From contig CP064984.1 of the NCBI GenBank assembly GCA_016699615.1, positions 2,922,849-2,986,848 of the forward strand: 64,000 bases of DNA, written 5' to 3'. Both the position numbers and the translations under genes were made by a program. The stretch's first letter is position 1; each line of letters starts with the position of its first letter. This stretch comes from Sphingobacteriales bacterium. GTDB lineage: Bacteria; Bacteroidota; Bacteroidia; Chitinophagales; JADIYW01. Shown here piece after piece: positions 56,172 through 64,000 of this stretch. The notes beneath the pieces were generated by a model. The model was not told the DNA's origin, searched no databases, and was given only the letters and a program-made list of their open reading frames with translations.

Positions 56172-59100
56172 TTACTGTTTCATAAATGGAACAGTACTAA
56201 AGTTTGATTTATCGCCAATTTGCAGATAGTATATACCTTTGCTTAATTCATTAACATCAAATTGATAGTTTTTAGTATTGTTTGGTAATTGTTCTTGTAT
56301 CATAACTCTACCAACCATATCAACAATTCTAATTTGAGTTTCATTATTCAAATACTGCTCAAACTGAATGTTTAATTTACCATTGATAACTGGATTAGGA
56401 TAAACCTTGAAAGCAGTTTCTTTATTAGATTTTATACCAGTAGAAAAATCTGTAGTTGTAGAATCTCTTTTTACACTTGTTCTTCTAATTTTAATTGTAC
56501 CACTACATTCGTTGTAAGGGAAAACCCAAAAATGATATTTCGTATTTGCCAATAATCCAGATGCACTAAAAGTTGTATCAGTTGACGATGCAACTTTCAA
56601 TACAGTTGCTTGTTGAGTTCCAGTACCTAATATCTGACCAGAAGTATACTGAACATTTGTATCTCTTGGGAATGCAATAAATCCATTTGTACTATATACA
56701 ACAATATAACCAGTAGGAGATGGCGTTACCTTAGAAAAACTACCACTAATGCTACTTGAGGTTACATTTGTAAATGATACTGTTGCAACTGAAGATGCTG
56801 GAGCTGCACATGTTGTACCAGTTGTGTAGGTATCACTTTTATTTACATTATTTATAATTAAATTCCTATAGTTATTACCAAATCCTGCACAGTTATTATA
56901 TGGTATTACTGCAATATAATATCTAGTTGATGAATCTAAGCCTGTGATCGTAAATGTTGTATCATTTCTATTTGTAGATATAAAACCAACTCTTGCAGAA
57001 TCTGTAGCCAATACTTTTTGACCAACAGTGTATGTTGTAGAATCTTTTAAAAATGGTATATTAAACACTTTACTATAAATTACAACATAACCTGAAACAC
57101 TACCAAATGATTTGCCAAATGTTCCAGAAATTGAGCTATTTGTGATGGTTCCAAAAATAACTGTATCAGGTAACGAGCTTGGCTCAGCACATGGAGTTGT
57201 ATTTACTCCTGTTGTAATTGTATCATTTTTATTCACATTCGTAATAATTAAACTTCTATAGCTTCTTCCAAAAGTACAATTGTTGAATGGTATTACGGCA
57301 ATCCAATAAGTAGATGATGAATCTAATCCACTTATAGTAAATGTTGTATCAGTAGCATTACTAGAAATGTCACCTACTATAGAAGTATCTGTATATGTAC
57401 CATTTACTTGCGTTATTATATTTCCAATTACATATGCTTGTGAATCTCTTGGAATAGCCATATTGAAATTATTCTTTCTATATAATACTAAATAACCATC
57501 AGCACCACCAGCAGATTGATTAAATGTACCAGATATAGAATTATTTGTAACTGATGTAAAAACTAAATTTGTTGGTAATTGAGTTGGGTCGCCACATGGT
57601 GTAGCAATTATACCTGCTGTAACAGTGTCATTTTTATTTACATTATTTGTAAATGATGTTAAATAGTTTTTACCATAATCACATTGATTAAATGGAACTA
57701 CTGCAACATAATATGTAGATGATGAATCTAATCCTGTTATTGTAAATGTAGTATCATTAGCATTTATTGATGTGTCTGCTACTATTGCAACATTTGAATT
57801 TGAGTCTGAAATTGTTTGACCAACACTGTATGTAACAGAATCTTTAGGTACTGGAAGGAATGAATTCGTTTTTCTATATATTACAATATATCCACTTGCA
57901 CCACCAACTGGCTTATTGAATTTTCCTGAAATTGAATTTTTAGTAACTGATGTAAATGTAAGATTTGTAGGTACTGCAGTTGGTTGGTTACAATCAGCAT
58001 ACAATCCACATGCATCTCCGTTTGTGCCAAATACTTTTCTACCCAATTTGGATAATCAATGTATGGATTTCTATTTCCTTGTATTCTATATACAGAATCA
58101 TTTCTAAAAATCTCTAATGAACTTGGTGGGTCTTGTTTATGCCATTGTACTAATATTTTTAAAATCCATTTATCTAATCCCGTGTAGTTTGCACTGTTAA
58201 ATGGACTTGAAGGAAATCTAGTCTCAAAATTTGCAATACTATCTTGATACCTTGTAACAAAGTATAAGTAAGCACGAGCAAAATCGCCTTTATATTGATT
58301 GCCTGGCTCAAATACTTCGCCAGTAAAACCATTTGCCGCAGCTGAGTTTCCAACTTTTACACCTGCACTATTTGAATATGAACCAGCACCATTAACAATA
58401 CCAACTGGCAAATTGCCTTTTTTTGCACTATTAATATAACCATCAGACGGAAAAATATGATGCATATCTGAGTACATAGGATAGTTGTCCCAATCTCCAA
58501 ACCAAGATTGTGGAACTACATGGTCTCTATTATAACATTGACAAGTATCTGAGTTTCCTGAGCATGGTGCTGTTGTGTAAGTAAATTGACAATTTGAATA
58601 TCTTTCAACAATATTATTACCTGATGATATATCTGTGCTTGCAAATGCTGTAAGAACTTGTGCATAGGTAATTGGCACATGATTATTTAAAATCCTATTT
58701 TTTAATGCTGTTTTAAAATCTCCACAAGTTAAATTGGTATCAACTGTTGAGTAATATGGTGCAATAACTGGTTGTCTTTTTGTTCTAATTGTATCTGTTT
58801 TAATTGATGTAGTTTTATATACTGGGCCACCTGAACATGAATCATTAAAAGGGAAAAAGAAGAAATGATATAATGTATTTGCACTTAATCCTGATAGATT
58901 AATATTTCCAGTTGAAGCAGCACCAACAAAAGCTACAGTACCACCACCTAAAGCTTGGCCAACAAGATAGCTACTTGTATTTGTTGGATTTGGACTTAAT
59001 GTACTACTTGTAGAATATATTACCAATGTTTTTTGACTACCAGATGCTTTATTAAAACTTCCTGTAATTTCTGTTATTGTTGAACTTAATGAGTTTACTG

Positions 59101-59803
59101 TTGCATTATTAGTTGGTGTAGTACATGCTGGTAATACAGCACCTGAGTATGACACTGTTAAATCATCAATTGATAATCCATCATCATTTCCTGGTGAGTT
59201 GAAATCGTGCCATCTTATCCAAAACGATGCGCCTGGAGAGATGTTTAATCCAGTAATTGTATATGAAACACTTCTGCTAAATGTATTTGAATTTCCATCT
59301 ACTGCCCCAAATGCACTCGATGTATCTGGTGTTAAAAAACGAAGTTGGTCTACTTCAGTCCATGTACCATTGCTAATGCTAGATGCATCTGTACTATAAG
59401 AAAAATATAATGTATCTAATGGAAAGCCTGAACCTAAACGCCACATTTCTCCTTTATAAGAAATTGTAAGTGATAATATGTTACTGCTTGTATTATTTGT
59501 AAAATTCATACCAAACTTTCCATTTTGATTTCCATTTGAGCCTAAAGAACCTAATGCTCTATCAGTACTTCCAGCTGCACCAAAGCTATAAATTTGTCCT
59601 GAATTAGAAGAACCTGTACCAACTGAATAGGTTGCATTTGATATGTACCAGTTTGCTGGCAATGTAGAACTTGTTGAACCAAAATTAGCCAAAGAATTAA
59701 AATCTTGTGTGTAATTGGTGGCTAAATTTGTAATACTGTGTTGTGCATATATATTTTGTATTAATATAGATGCAATTAAAAATAGTAAAGATTTAAACTT
59801 CAT
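56172..59803 (-). CDS. giant secreted endonuclease I with Fn3-like repeats and T9SS tail (one frame break)
   Basis: Signal peptide (SLLFLIASILIQNIYAQ), a beta-sandwich N-region, one Fn3-like copy, the endonuclease I domain (CYNRDHVVPQSWFGDW and YSDMHHIFPSDGYIN, the His-metal nuclease core), then four tandem Fn3-like repeats and a type A T9SS sorting domain (VYPNPVINGKLNIQF, SKGIYYLQIGDKS). The break at plus-strand TTTT 58035-58038 is repaired by one extra A: WVEKVFGTNGDACG. Repaired length 1210 residues. Likely role: extracellular DNA or RNA breakdown for nutrient use or biofilm turnover. Confidence 0.85.
56740..57971 (-). repeat. four tandem Fn3-like protein repeats, 128-135 residues each
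   Basis: Copies begin PTNLTFTSV, PTNLVFTSV, PDTVIFGTI and ATVSFTNV. Each carries NSISG-F, GY-V-Y, DTTF-I-GL and a Y-AV-PFN-C block. Copies 1-3 are closely alike and copy 4 is more diverged; a fifth, older copy lies before the nuclease domain at about 59125-58780. Confidence 0.75.
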
Positions 59804-59862
59804 AAGTTAATTGTTAATTTGTGTAAAGATAAGACATTTAAGAGTATGATATGTTTATTCAA

Positions 59863-59870
59863 TATGTACA
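59863..59870. repeat. IS target-site duplication, left copy
   Basis: TATGTACA directly before the left inverted repeat of the IS982 element. Confidence 0.85.
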
Positions 59871-60892
59871 ACCTGTTGTGCGGTTTAACATAGTGCGAAT
59901 TTAAGATGATTGATTGGTTTATTATTCATTTTATTTAAAAGTTGTAAGGCAGTTAATGCACAGGTTTTAGATTTGATTCTTGTAATCAATCCAATGAATG
60001 ATTTAGCATAGTTTCTTTTAATCATAAACTGGTCACAAAGTTGTGAGAATAATGTTTCAATTCTCTTTCTACATTTTCTAAGTATGAATGGATATTTCTG
60101 ATAGTCTTTTTGATTGTTACGCAAAGGAGTTTTAAGTTGAATATTACAGGACTCAAACAAGTCTAATTGGTATTGAGTAGATAGATAGCCTTTGTCACCA
60201 AGTAGTATAGCATTATTCATTCCACTATGCTTTAGATTATTTAAAAAATGTACATCATGTACGCTGGCTTTGGTAATATCCATTGACATAAATGTTCCAT
60301 TAAGGGTTGTAGACAAGTGAAGTTTATATCCATAATAATACGATTTACTTACAGCAGAATAACCTTTATCTGGAGCTGTTTCAAAATCATGTTTGCATAT
60401 TTTAGAATGCTTTTCTCTTGCTAATTGTACAATTGGAATAGGTATAGAATCTACAATAAAAACATCTTCAAATTCATTAAAAGGTTGTGCTATTTTTTCA
60501 TTCAAGAGATGAATATAATTCTGTAATCTTCGCCTTCGTTTATTATAATTAGAACGGTCAATTAAATGTGGAAAATCTAATGAATATTCTACCTTTAATT
60601 TCTTCCAAAATAAGTTTTCAGAATCAATACTCAATGCTTCAGCACAAAGTGATAATGCGATGATTTCACAATCATTCATTTTAGGCTTATTTCTATATAA
60701 TTGGAAGTTAAAAGAGGAATCTACAATAAAATCTTTCAGATAAAGTTTGGAAAGATTAAAAATTTTGTCGAAATTTGATTTGATGTTGTGCATTGTAAAT
60801 AATTGGTATTCAAATAATTATATACAAAAATCATGCTAAAACATGATGCACAACATCACTTTTATATTAAGTATTTAAACCGCACAACGGGT
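59871..60892 (-). mobile_element. IS982-family insertion sequence, intact
   Basis: 1022 bp between imperfect 18-bp terminal inverted repeats (left ACCTGTTGTGCGGTTTAA at 59871-59888; right complement at 60875-60892, 17 of 18 matching). An 8-bp direct repeat TATGTACA flanks both ends, so this is a clean single insertion between genes. One full-length transposase. The transposase stop codon lies within the left repeat. Confidence 0.92.
59885..60793 (-). CDS. IS982 family transposase
   Basis: 302 residues with an uninterrupted frame. DDE residues are Asp115 (FIVDSIPIPIVQ), Asp200 (LLGDKGYLST) and Glu246 (KRIETLFSQL). The N-terminal helical region includes MNDCEIIALSLCAEALSID, typical of IS982. 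Likely active. Confidence 0.93.
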   Translation of the reverse strand: MHNIKSNFDKIFNLSKLYLKDFIVDSSFNFQLYRNKPKMNDCEIIALSLCAEALSIDSENLFWKKLKVEYSLDFPHLIDRSNYNKRRRRLQNYIHLLNEKIAQPFNEFEDVFIVDSIPIPIVQLAREKHSKICKHDFETAPDKGYSAVSKSYYYGYKLHLSTTLNGTFMSMDITKASVHDVHFLNNLKHSGMNNAILLGDKGYLSTQYQLDLFESCNIQLKTPLRNNQKDYQKYPFILRKCRKRIETLFSQLCDQFMIKRNYAKSFIGLITRIKSKTCALTALQLLNKMNNKPINHLKFALC

Positions 60893-60900
60893 TATGTACA
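60893..60900. repeat. IS target-site duplication, right copy
   Basis: TATGTACA directly after the right inverted repeat, identical to 59863-59870. Confidence 0.85.
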
Positions 60901-60963
60901 TTTATGAACTATGTGTGTATTTTTTAGAAAATGTTTAAATCTTTATTTTTAGTAATATTTTAC

Positions 60964-60971
60964 TAGTTTTG
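60964..60971 (+). promoter_or_regulatory. -7 element for the GSCFA gene
   Basis: TAGTTTTG, 5 nt before the ATG at 60977, giving a near-leaderless start. Confidence 0.45.
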
Positions 60972-60976
60972 TATAA

Positions 60977-61915
60977 ATGAAGCTAAAACTAGACTTTCCA
61001 CAACAAATTGCAACAAACAAGATTAATTACAAAGACAACCTGATGTTGATTGGTTCATGTTTTACTGAAAATATTGGGCATTTTCTTCAACGACATGATT
61101 TTAACACTAAAATCAATCCATTTGGAATATTATTCCATCCAATTGCCATTTTTGGTGCATTAAATAGAATTGTAGATAAGAAATTATTTTCAGAAGAAGA
61201 ATTAGTTTTCAATCATGAACTGTGGCATAGTTTAGAACATCATTCTTCATTTAGTCATGTAGAAAAAAATATGTGCCTTGAAAAAATAAACGAGGAAATA
61301 ATTTCAAGTCATGAATTTTTAAAAAATACCAAATATCTACTCATCACTTTAGGTACTTCAATAATCTATGAGCTAGAAGAAAATCATAAAATTGTTTCTA
61401 ATTGTCATAAAATTGATGCGAAAAAATTCAACAAAAGATTCTTAAACATTGATGAAATTCTTGATGCATTTGATTTAACATACAAAGCACTTCAAACATT
61501 AAATCCAAATTTAAAAATCATTTTTACGGTAAGTCCAGTTAGGCATTGGCGTGATGGCTTGGTAGAAAACAATAGAAGTAAAAGTAGATTGATATATTCC
61601 GTAGAAAATATAATTAATAAATATATAAACACTGAATACTTTCCTGCTTATGAATTAATTATTGATGACTTGCGTGATTATCGTTTTTTTGAAGCAGACT
61701 TTTGTCATCCAAACCAAATGGCAATTAACTATATTTGGAATTATTTTACAAAAATGTATTTTGATGATATTACATTAGAGTACATGGAAGATAAAAATCA
61801 GTTATTGAAAATGACTGCTCACAAAGTACAATTTGAAGACACGAAATCAAGCAAAATATTAGTGGAAAATATAAAACAAAAACAAACTTTGATTGACAAA
61901 AAATATTTTAGTTAG
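60977..61915 (+). CDS. GSCFA domain protein
   Basis: 312 residues. The name-giving motif is LIGSCFTENIGHFL; it continues INPFGILFHP, TLGTSIIYELE, FTVSPVRHWRDGL and FCHPNQMAINYIW. GSCFA resembles SGNH hydrolases (Ser in GSC, Asp/His in DFCHPN) but no activity has been established to my knowledge. Convergent with trpA, overlapping by 8 bp. Confidence 0.88.
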   Translation: MKLKLDFPQQIATNKINYKDNLMLIGSCFTENIGHFLQRHDFNTKINPFGILFHPIAIFGALNRIVDKKLFSEEELVFNHELWHSLEHHSSFSHVEKNMCLEKINEEIISSHEFLKNTKYLLITLGTSIIYELEENHKIVSNCHKIDAKKFNKRFLNIDEILDAFDLTYKALQTLNPNLKIIFTVSPVRHWRDGLVENNRSKSRLIYSVENIINKYINTEYFPAYELIIDDLRDYRFFEADFCHPNQMAINYIWNYFTKMYFDDITLEYMEDKNQLLKMTAHKVQFEDTKSSKILVENIKQKQTLIDKKYFS

Positions 61916-62684
61916 ACAAAATACTTTTTACAAAATCATTAGTATCTTTTTTTATATTCTTACTATTCTCCATTTGCTTTATGTACGCTGAACCAATGAT
62001 TGCACCATTTGCATGTTGTGTAGCAAACTTAAATGTACTTGCATCTTTGATACCAAAACCTATAACTGTTGGATTTTTTAGTTTAAGAGTTTTTAATCTT
62101 TCAAAATAGTCTTTTTGTTGTTCTTCTATATTCACATTTGTTCCTGTGATTGTGTGTGAAGATACAACGTATATAAAACTATTGCTGATGCTATCAATCT
62201 TTAAAATTCTTTCGTTTGCAGTTTGTGGCGTGATAAGAAATATATTTTCTAAACCATTTTTTTCAAAACTTTGTTTGTATATATTTTCATATTCATACAT
62301 TGGCAAATCAGGAATAATGACACCATCAATACCTACATTTTTTGCTTGTTCCAAGAAATTATCAAATCCAAATTGCAATGCTGGATTTATATATCCCATT
62401 AAAATTAATGGCACATGTATACTTTCTCTAATATTAGATAATTGCTCGAACATTAGTTGTATTGTCATTCCATTTTCAATAGCAATGGTATTGGAATGTT
62501 GGATAATTGGACCATCTGCTGTTGGATCAGAGAATGGCATTCCTATCTCAATCATATCTACACCACTTTCTTGTAATGCTAATAAAATCTCAGGTAAATT
62601 ATTTAGATTTGGATATCCTGCAGTGATGAAAATACTTAATATATTATTTCTTTTTTCGTTAAAAAGCTGAGTAATACGATTCAT
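61908..62684 (-). CDS. trpA: tryptophan synthase alpha subunit
   Basis: Cleaves indole-3-glycerol phosphate to indole. 258-residue TIM barrel: the catalytic Glu46 in MIEIGMPFSDP and Asp57 in TADGPIIQHSN, then GVIIPDLPMYE, VSSHTITGTN and IGFGIKDAST with phosphate binding, and GAIIGSAYIK. No other trp gene lies in the window, so it is separated from trpB here or at the end of a cluster starting upstream. Confidence 0.95.
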   Translation of the reverse strand: MNRITQLFNEKRNNILSIFITAGYPNLNNLPEILLALQESGVDMIEIGMPFSDPTADGPIIQHSNTIAIENGMTIQLMFEQLSNIRESIHVPLILMGYINPALQFGFDNFLEQAKNVGIDGVIIPDLPMYEYENIYKQSFEKNGLENIFLITPQTANERILKIDSISNSFIYVVSSHTITGTNVNIEEQQKDYFERLKTLKLKNPTVIGFGIKDASTFKFATQHANGAIIGSAYIKQMENSKNIKKDTNDFVKSILSN

Positions 62685-62696
62685 AATTTAATACAA

Positions 62697-63724
62697 TTAT
62701 TTGTTGGCATTAATAAATGCGTTTGCATCTAGTTGGAAAGTCAGAAAATCTTCGGCATGTGGCACATGACCTGTTAATAAATATTTTGTTGGATTGTATG
62801 AAACATTAGCTCCAATTGCATTTCTAAATTGGATTGCCAAATTATTTTTAGGTAAAAAAGCATCTTTGTCGCCCCAAATCAACAAAATTGGAATATCAAT
62901 TTTATTTAGTAATGGTGTAAGATTAAGTGAAGTAAAATACTGACCATTATACTTTATGTCTGAATATGATTTTAATTGATTTTTATACACAGCATCAACT
63001 GGAGTGTTTGGTGCATCAGTGCTTCTTTGCTTTACATTGTTTGGATTAAAAATTATTCCATTATTTTGTTGTAATATATTGATGTGCTCATTAAATACAT
63101 CTGCTGTAAATATTGGATGTGCGTTGTAATAATCAATTTTACTTTGCCAATATAGAATATTGCTATTTTGGGAAATATTAGAATCTGCCATTTGCAATAC
63201 CAATAGCTTAGATAATGTTAAAGCATCTACCATATTGTATGCTGGTGCTTCTGCAATAAATCCATTTATTTTATTTTGTTTTGTTGAATCTAATAAATAT
63301 TGACAAGCTACTGTGCCACCAATACCAACACCATGTAAGAAAACACTTTTTACTTTTGCTATTTGGAAGGTAAAATCTACTACTTTATCCAAATCTCTTG
63401 CAAACTGTTCAATCGTCATGTCTTCTGTTTTGGCATTGCCTTGTGCTGTTCCAGAGCCACGTTGGTCAAAATAGACAACTTTATAATTCTTTTCGATGTA
63501 CGACCAATATATATTATTTTTCTCGTTGTTTACATTTGTTGTCAATCCATCATTGATATAAATTATTGCTTGCTCTGCCAACTTATTTCCTGTAATATTT
63601 ATTGGCAATACAACATTATCAATTTTTAAAAATAATAGTTATTAATTAAATTAGAATTACTTTCTTTTTTACAAGCTGAAAGCAATGTTATAATTATAAA
63701 TATATATAGTATATTTTTTTTCAT
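62697..63724 (-). CDS. alpha/beta hydrolase-fold lipoprotein lacking the catalytic serine (one frame break)
   Basis: The true start is ATG 63724, giving a lipoprotein signal (MKKNILYIFIIITLLSACKK, Cys18). The frame breaks near 63623-63632; one added base in the T5/A5 runs gives NNYYFLKIDNVVLPINITGN and a 342-residue protein. It resembles proline iminopeptidase-type hydrolases (YFDQRGSGTAQG; Asp in LIWGDKDAFLP; His in TGHVPHAED). The nucleophile elbow reads FLHGVGIGGTVA: the Ser of GxSxGG is Gly (GGT, 63326-63324), one base from AGT. It is either a non-catalytic protein or a substitution error. Confidence 0.72.
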
Positions 63725-63726
63725 GA

Positions 63727-64000
63727 TTATTCAATATTCCTTCTAATAATAAATGCCATTCCTGCTTGTACAATGATATGCCTTGTCCAATTTTGATTAT
63801 TAGGATAAGTGTAATACAAACCAATGCCAGCAAAAAGATTTATTGGTACATTCATAGATTTACTAAAATCTAAACCTGAAATAAACTTACCACCAACAAT
63901 TGCTTGAGATAATCCACCACGCACTTTCTCAAAAGTACCATTTGATTGTTGTTCATATGTTGCTGCATTTAGTTTTGCATAATAGTATCCAGCATCTGCA
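63727..64000 (-). CDS. C-terminal fragment of an outer-membrane or secreted protein
   Basis: The last 90 codons of a gene that begins beyond the right edge. DAGYYYAKLNAATYEQQSNG, GGKFISGLDFSKSMNVPINL, FAGIGLYYTYPNN and the end AGMAFIIRRNIE alternate polar and aromatic residues as in outer-membrane barrels. The stop lies 2 nt before the lipoprotein start, so the two genes are probably one operon. Confidence 0.6.
   Translation of the reverse strand, partial: ADAGYYYAKLNAATYEQQSNGTFEKVRGGLSQAIVGGKFISGLDFSKSMNVPINLFAGIGLYYTYPNNQNWTRHIIVQAGMAFIIRRNIE

Noticed and set aside
62146..62670. A 174-codon plus-strand frame across trpA
   Set aside because: Antisense to a complete trpA, with hydrophobic filler composition and no family.
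1..64000. CRISPR array or cas genes
   Set aside because: No regularly spaced direct repeats and no Cas motifs were seen on either strand.

Overview
The window is AT-rich (about 30% G+C by eye, not counted) and comes from a member of the Bacteroidota. Signs of this are three proteins with type IX secretion (T9SS) C-terminal sorting tails, a PorT-like T9SS protein beside ubiE, TAnnTTTG -7 promoter elements in place of TATAAT, genes with no clear Shine-Dalgarno sites, a tmRNA tag GEESFALAA, a type-B L31 protein and a fused alpha/beta E1 dehydrogenase. Genus or family cannot be read from the window alone.

Layout. 1-5.2 kb: edge fragment, tRNA-Cys, folB, a glutaryl-CoA dehydrogenase and a TonB-dependent receptor. 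5.3-8.2 kb: proton-translocating transhydrogenase in three genes. 8.3-20.3 kb: purB, a DJ-1-like protein, tmRNA, aminotransferase, DUF1573 protein, E1 alpha-beta fusion, porT-ubiE, engB, L31, a GlmU-like protein and an outer-membrane barrel. 20.3-25 kb: secreted metallophosphoesterase, ExbB/ExbD-like pair, DoxX, SDR, HMG-CoA lyase. 25-31 kb: nitric oxide reductase locus (His-rich membrane protein, di-haem NorC, NorB, NorQ, NorD) with a TGA-N6-TCA operator. 31-40.9 kb: ffh, Rieske protein, two PLP enzymes including IlvE, group III truncated globin, signal peptidase I, rhodanese-thioredoxin lipoprotein, secreted GDSL-like protein. 40.8-49.3 kb: haloperoxidase-like lipoprotein, enolase, amidase, deoxynucleoside kinase, trpS, S41 protease, tsaB. 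49.4-51.7 kb: two ArsR-fold regulators and a foreign-looking one-gene insert. 51.7-64 kb: methyltransferase, DUF4199, obgE, hydrolase, murB, a very large secreted endonuclease I, an intact IS982 element, GSCFA protein, trpA, a hydrolase-like lipoprotein and an edge fragment.

Two themes join the genes. One is nitric oxide handling: NorCB, its NorQD activation pair, an Fnr/Dnr-type operator and a truncated globin 6 kb away. The other is secretion: signal peptidase I, PorT and three T9SS cargo proteins.

Nine genes, including single-copy enolase and ubiE, are broken by 11 frame breaks. At least eight fit loss of one A from a coding-strand A-run of 3-9, and each repaired gene has normal length. 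Consensus indel errors are the most likely cause. The most unusual candidate for a new system is the one-gene insert at about 50.35-51.53 kb, which encodes a nucleoside-deoxyribosyltransferase/TIR-like protein, has distinct codon use and is bracketed by related hairpins and AACGTGG repeats.
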